Assembly: GCA_934569425.1 (NCBI GenBank)
Contig: CAKTKM010000079.1
Span: forward strand, 1 to 6,981
Length of the DNA: 6,981 nucleotides
Origin: an uncultured Oscillospiraceae bacterium
GTDB lineage: Bacteria > Bacillota > Clostridia > Oscillospirales > Oscillospiraceae
Reading direction: 5' to 3'
Both the position numbers and the translations under genes were made by a program. Positions 5,883 to 6,981 of the stretch are shown one piece after another. The notes under the pieces are model-generated. The model ran no database searches. It saw only the letters and a list, made by a program, of their open reading frames with translations, and was not told the origin of the DNA. How positions within the stretch are numbered: position 1 is the first letter of the stretch; every line of letters begins with the position of its first letter.

Positions 5883-6981
5883 TCCGCGGCCTCCTTTCCG
5901 TGTGTACGGTCAAGCATCGTCTTGGGCGGCACCGTTTCCCGCTGCGCCACGTCCGTGTGGGGGCCCAGCACGGCGATGCCCCAGCTATCGGGATCCGCCG
6001 CCTCCTCCGGCGGCGCGCCCACAATGGCCTTGGCGCCGATGCGGCACCCCTCGCCCACGATGGCATAGGACACCCGCGCCCCGTCCTCGATCACGGCGCC
6101 GGGCATCACCACGGAATAGGATACCTCCGCGCTCCGCCCCACGCGGCAGCCGGTGGACAGCACGCTGTTCTTCACCTCGCCCAGTATCTCGCAGCCCCGC
6201 GCCACAGCACTGTTGCCGATGTCGGCATTCTCGCCCACATAGGCGGGGGGACACACAGCGGTGCGCCCATGGATGGGCCAGCGCTCATCCAGCAGATTCA
6301 GTCCTGAACCGGGGGTCAGCATATCCATATTGGCGTCCCACAGGCTGTCCAGCGTACCCACGTCCTTCCAGTAGCCCTCAAAGCGGTAGGCCACCATCCT
6401 CTCGCCTGCCTTCAGCATGGCGGGAATAATGTCCTTTCCAAAGTCGTTGCTGGAATCCGTCTTGGCCTCGTCAGCGATCAGGTAGGCACGCAGCTTCGCC
6501 CATGTGAAAATATAGATCCCCATGGAGGCCAGATTGCTCTTGGGCTCCCTGGGCTTTTCCTCGAATTCCGTAATATTGTCCTGCCCGTCCACATTCATGA
6601 TGCCGAAGCGGCTGGCCTCCGCCCACGGCACCTCCATCACCGAGATGGTGCAGGCGGCGTCCGCCTCCTTGTGGCGGCGCAGCATATCGGAATAGTCCAT
6701 CTTGTAGATATGGTCGCCGGACAGTACCGCCACATAGTCGGGATCATACAGATCCACAAACCCGATGTTCTGATAGATGGCGTTGGCGGTACCCTTGTAC
6801 CACACCGCGCCGGTGGCGCTCTGATAAGGCGGCAGGATATGCACGCCGCCGTTCTGCCGGTCCAGCTCCCACGGCTGGCCGTTGCCGATGTAGTTGTTCA
6901 GCTCCAGCGGCCGGTACTGGGTCAGCACGCCCACCGTGTCGATGCCGGAGTTGGTACAGTTGGACAGGGGAAAATCAATGA
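5879..6981 (-). CDS. glgC: Glucose-1-phosphate adenylyltransferase catalytic subunit GlgC (5' end outside window)
   Basis: Makes ADP-glucose and pyrophosphate from ATP and glucose-1-phosphate, the committed step of bacterial glycogen synthesis, in the cytoplasm. The frame stays open to the window edge, so 366 residues are visible and roughly 40 N-terminal residues, including the glycine-rich nucleotide-binding loop, are missing. The visible part starts inside the conserved [14 protein letters not shown] segment and continues with [25 protein letters not shown] (visible residues 87-96) carries the aspartate matching the catalytic Asp of the E. coli enzyme; FEEKP (139-143) carries the glucose-1-phosphate-binding Lys. 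GYWKDVGT (202-209) ends the nucleotidyltransferase domain. The last 120 or so residues have the hexapeptide-like periodicity of the left-handed beta-helix domain. A GTG at 6934 is an internal valine, not the start. The TGA stop overlaps the glgD start (ATGA). Assignment is firm from motifs and context. Confidence 0.97.
   Translation of the reverse strand, partial: IDFPLSNCTNSGIDTVGVLTQYRPLELNNYIGNGQPWELDRQNGGVHILPPYQSATGAVWYKGTANAIYQNIGFVDLYDPDYVAVLSGDHIYKMDYSDMLRRHKEADAACTISVMEVPWAEASRFGIMNVDGQDNITEFEEKPREPKSNLASMGIYIFTWAKLRAYLIADEAKTDSSNDFGKDIIPAMLKAGERMVAYRFEGYWKDVGTLDSLWDANMDMLTPGSGLNLLDERWPIHGRTAVCPPAYVGENADIGNSAVARGCEILGEVKNSVLSTGCRVGRSAEVSYSVVMPGAVIEDGARVSYAIVGEGCRIGAKAIVGAPPEEAADPDSWGIAVLGPHTDVAQRETVPPKTMLDRTHGKEAAE
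5890..5895 (-). promoter_or_regulatory. Ribosome binding site of glgD
   Basis: AGGAGG on the minus strand, 7 nt before the ATG at 5882 and inside the 3' end of glgC. It fixes the glgD start and supports coupled translation through the ATGA overlap. Confidence 0.85.

Noticed and set aside
4371..6068. 565-codon plus-strand frame opposite glgD and parts of glgA and glgC
   Set aside because: Shadow frame crossing three real genes with no family motif.
1..6981. CRISPR array, tRNA, rRNA, insertion sequence or phage genes
   Set aside because: No spaced direct repeats, no tRNA-like cloverleaf and no transposase, integrase or phage-like protein seen on either strand.

Overview
The window is a single-strand (minus) stretch of a bacterial glycogen operon. 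Read in transcription order, from high to low coordinates, it holds glgC (5' end cut by the window edge), glgD, glgA, glgP and a small GNAT-family acetyltransferase gene. A GlgC plus GlgD pair, strong AGGAGG-type ribosome binding sites, tight gene packing and high GC content point to a Firmicute of class Clostridia, most likely an Oscillospiraceae/Ruminococcaceae gut-type organism. This is an inference from gene content and codon use; nothing in the window fixes the genus.

Layout: 6981-5879 is glgC, visible from just after its N-terminal nucleotide-binding loop. 5882-4770 is glgD, joined to glgC by an ATGA stop/start overlap. 4769-4570 is a 200-nt gap, unusually long for this operon, with three possible RNA stem-loops, a weak candidate promoter and a 30-codon upstream ORF. 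4569-3142 is glgA. 3127-707 is glgP, 14 nt after glgA, with its ribosome binding site overlapping the glgA stop. 706-628 holds a 17-bp hairpin. 627-118 is the acetyltransferase. 117-1 has no gene, only a nested inverted repeat.

How it works together: GlgC with its partner subunit GlgD makes ADP-glucose from ATP and glucose-1-phosphate. GlgA adds the glucose to growing alpha-1,4-glucan chains. GlgP removes glucose again as glucose-1-phosphate. Synthesis and breakdown enzymes therefore share one transcription unit, so flux direction would have to be set by enzyme regulation or by differential expression within the operon. No branching enzyme (glgB), debranching enzyme or pullulanase lies in the window; one could lie upstream of glgC. 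The acetyltransferase has no evident metabolic tie to glycogen.

I see no clear sign of an undescribed system. The protein-coding part is ordinary. The parts worth a second look are the structured glgD-glgA spacer, the glgP-GNAT hairpin and the first 117 bases, which may belong to dispersed intergenic elements or be operon-internal RNA control points.
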